Part shown: in pieces, positions 21,375-21,455 of the stretch
Numbering within the stretch: the stretch's first letter is position 1
How the letters are laid out: each line of letters starts with the position of its first letter
Origin: an uncultured Eggerthellaceae bacterium
Lineage (GTDB): Bacteria > Actinomycetota > Coriobacteriia > Coriobacteriales > Eggerthellaceae
DNA length: 21,455 nt
Assembly (NCBI GenBank): GCA_910588905.1
Contig: CAJURZ010000027.1
Span: 1 to 21,455 of the forward strand
Direction: 5' to 3'
Translations under genes and position numbers: made by a program
The notes under the pieces: generated by a model
Told to the model about the DNA's origin: nothing
Database searches by the model: none
The model's input: the letters and a program-made list of their open reading frames with translations, nothing else

Positions 21375-21455
21375 AGATCGTTGTTGCAGCGTGTCCTTCG
21401 CTGAAACAGATCGTTGTTGCAGCGTGTCCTTCGCTGAAACAGATCGTTGTTGCAG
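21368..21455. repeat. 33-bp tandem repeat, at least 2.7 copies, running off the window
   Basis: Units start at 21368, 21401 and 21434 and are identical; the third is cut by the window end after 22 bases. Each unit contains the imperfect dyad CTGAAAC-N8-GTTGCAG. The first unit overlaps the 5' side of the riboswitch aptamer. Confidence 0.85.

Noticed and set aside
21368..21455. Possible CRISPR array
   Set aside because: The bases between the 22-bp repeats are identical too, so this is a simple 33-bp tandem repeat, and no cas genes are present.
1..21455. tRNA, rRNA, or intact insertion sequence
   Set aside because: Nothing with the expected conserved bases or a transposase motif was recognised by eye; a covariance-model search could still find a small RNA.

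Overview
The window comes from a high-GC Gram-positive bacterium, most likely an actinobacterium of the class Coriobacteriia (Eggerthellaceae or a relative). This is inferred from GC-rich coding sequence with AT-rich regulatory islands, large secreted proteins with LAxTG-type sorting signals, an AgrC/LytTR two-component pair, DUF4143 and YgbA_NO proteins, and many short palindromic intergenic repeats. No rRNA, tRNA, CRISPR array or intact transposase gene was seen.

Layout. (1) 1-1972: the 3' part of a large cell-wall surface protein with an Ig-like end, four InlB/Flg_new repeats and an LANTGD anchor. (2) 2142-2919, minus strand: a small XRE repressor and a membrane protein, behind an AT-rich promoter with two dyads. 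(3) 3234-5286: a LytTR response regulator overlapping an AgrC-like GHKL sensor kinase. (4) 5495-8659: a 1054-residue surface protein (acidic N-terminus, Gly-rich beta-helix-like repeats, duplicated C-terminal domain, LAATGD anchor). (5) 8756-10747: an M13 (PepO/neprilysin-like) lipoprotein metallopeptidase. (6) 10803-11333, minus strand: a GNAT acetyltransferase. (7) 11334-12092: a gene-poor stretch of repeats, a gene remnant and an operator-rich promoter. (8) 12093-13331: an AAA_14/DUF4143 ATPase, convergent with a tiny XRE regulator; next comes a small hypothetical gene (13656-13979), then a translationally coupled hydrolase/membrane-protein pair (14113-15935). (9) 16087-16398: a YgbA_NO protein, apparently leaderless. 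(10) 16465-17313, minus strand: a tyrosine phosphatase. (11) 17408-21455, minus strand: an FMN riboswitch controlling ribU, a fused EcfA-EcfA' ATPase, ecfT and an FMN-binding split-barrel protein, i.e. a self-contained riboflavin uptake operon. A 33-bp tandem repeat abuts the riboswitch and runs off the window end.

The most interesting signal is regulatory. A composite site of two 10-bp half-sites with a 20-bp period lies upstream of the two-component operon (3101-3130). It recurs on the opposite strand (5353-5382), in front of the adjacent surface-protein gene. This suggests that the LytTR system controls both itself and the neighbouring surface protein. Other notable signals are duplicated operators at the DUF4143 gene (TTTCCA-N6-TGGAAA) and at the first XRE gene (TGYA-N10-TRCA), an inverted repeat in front of ygbA, and at least nine palindromic elements of a few related families between genes.
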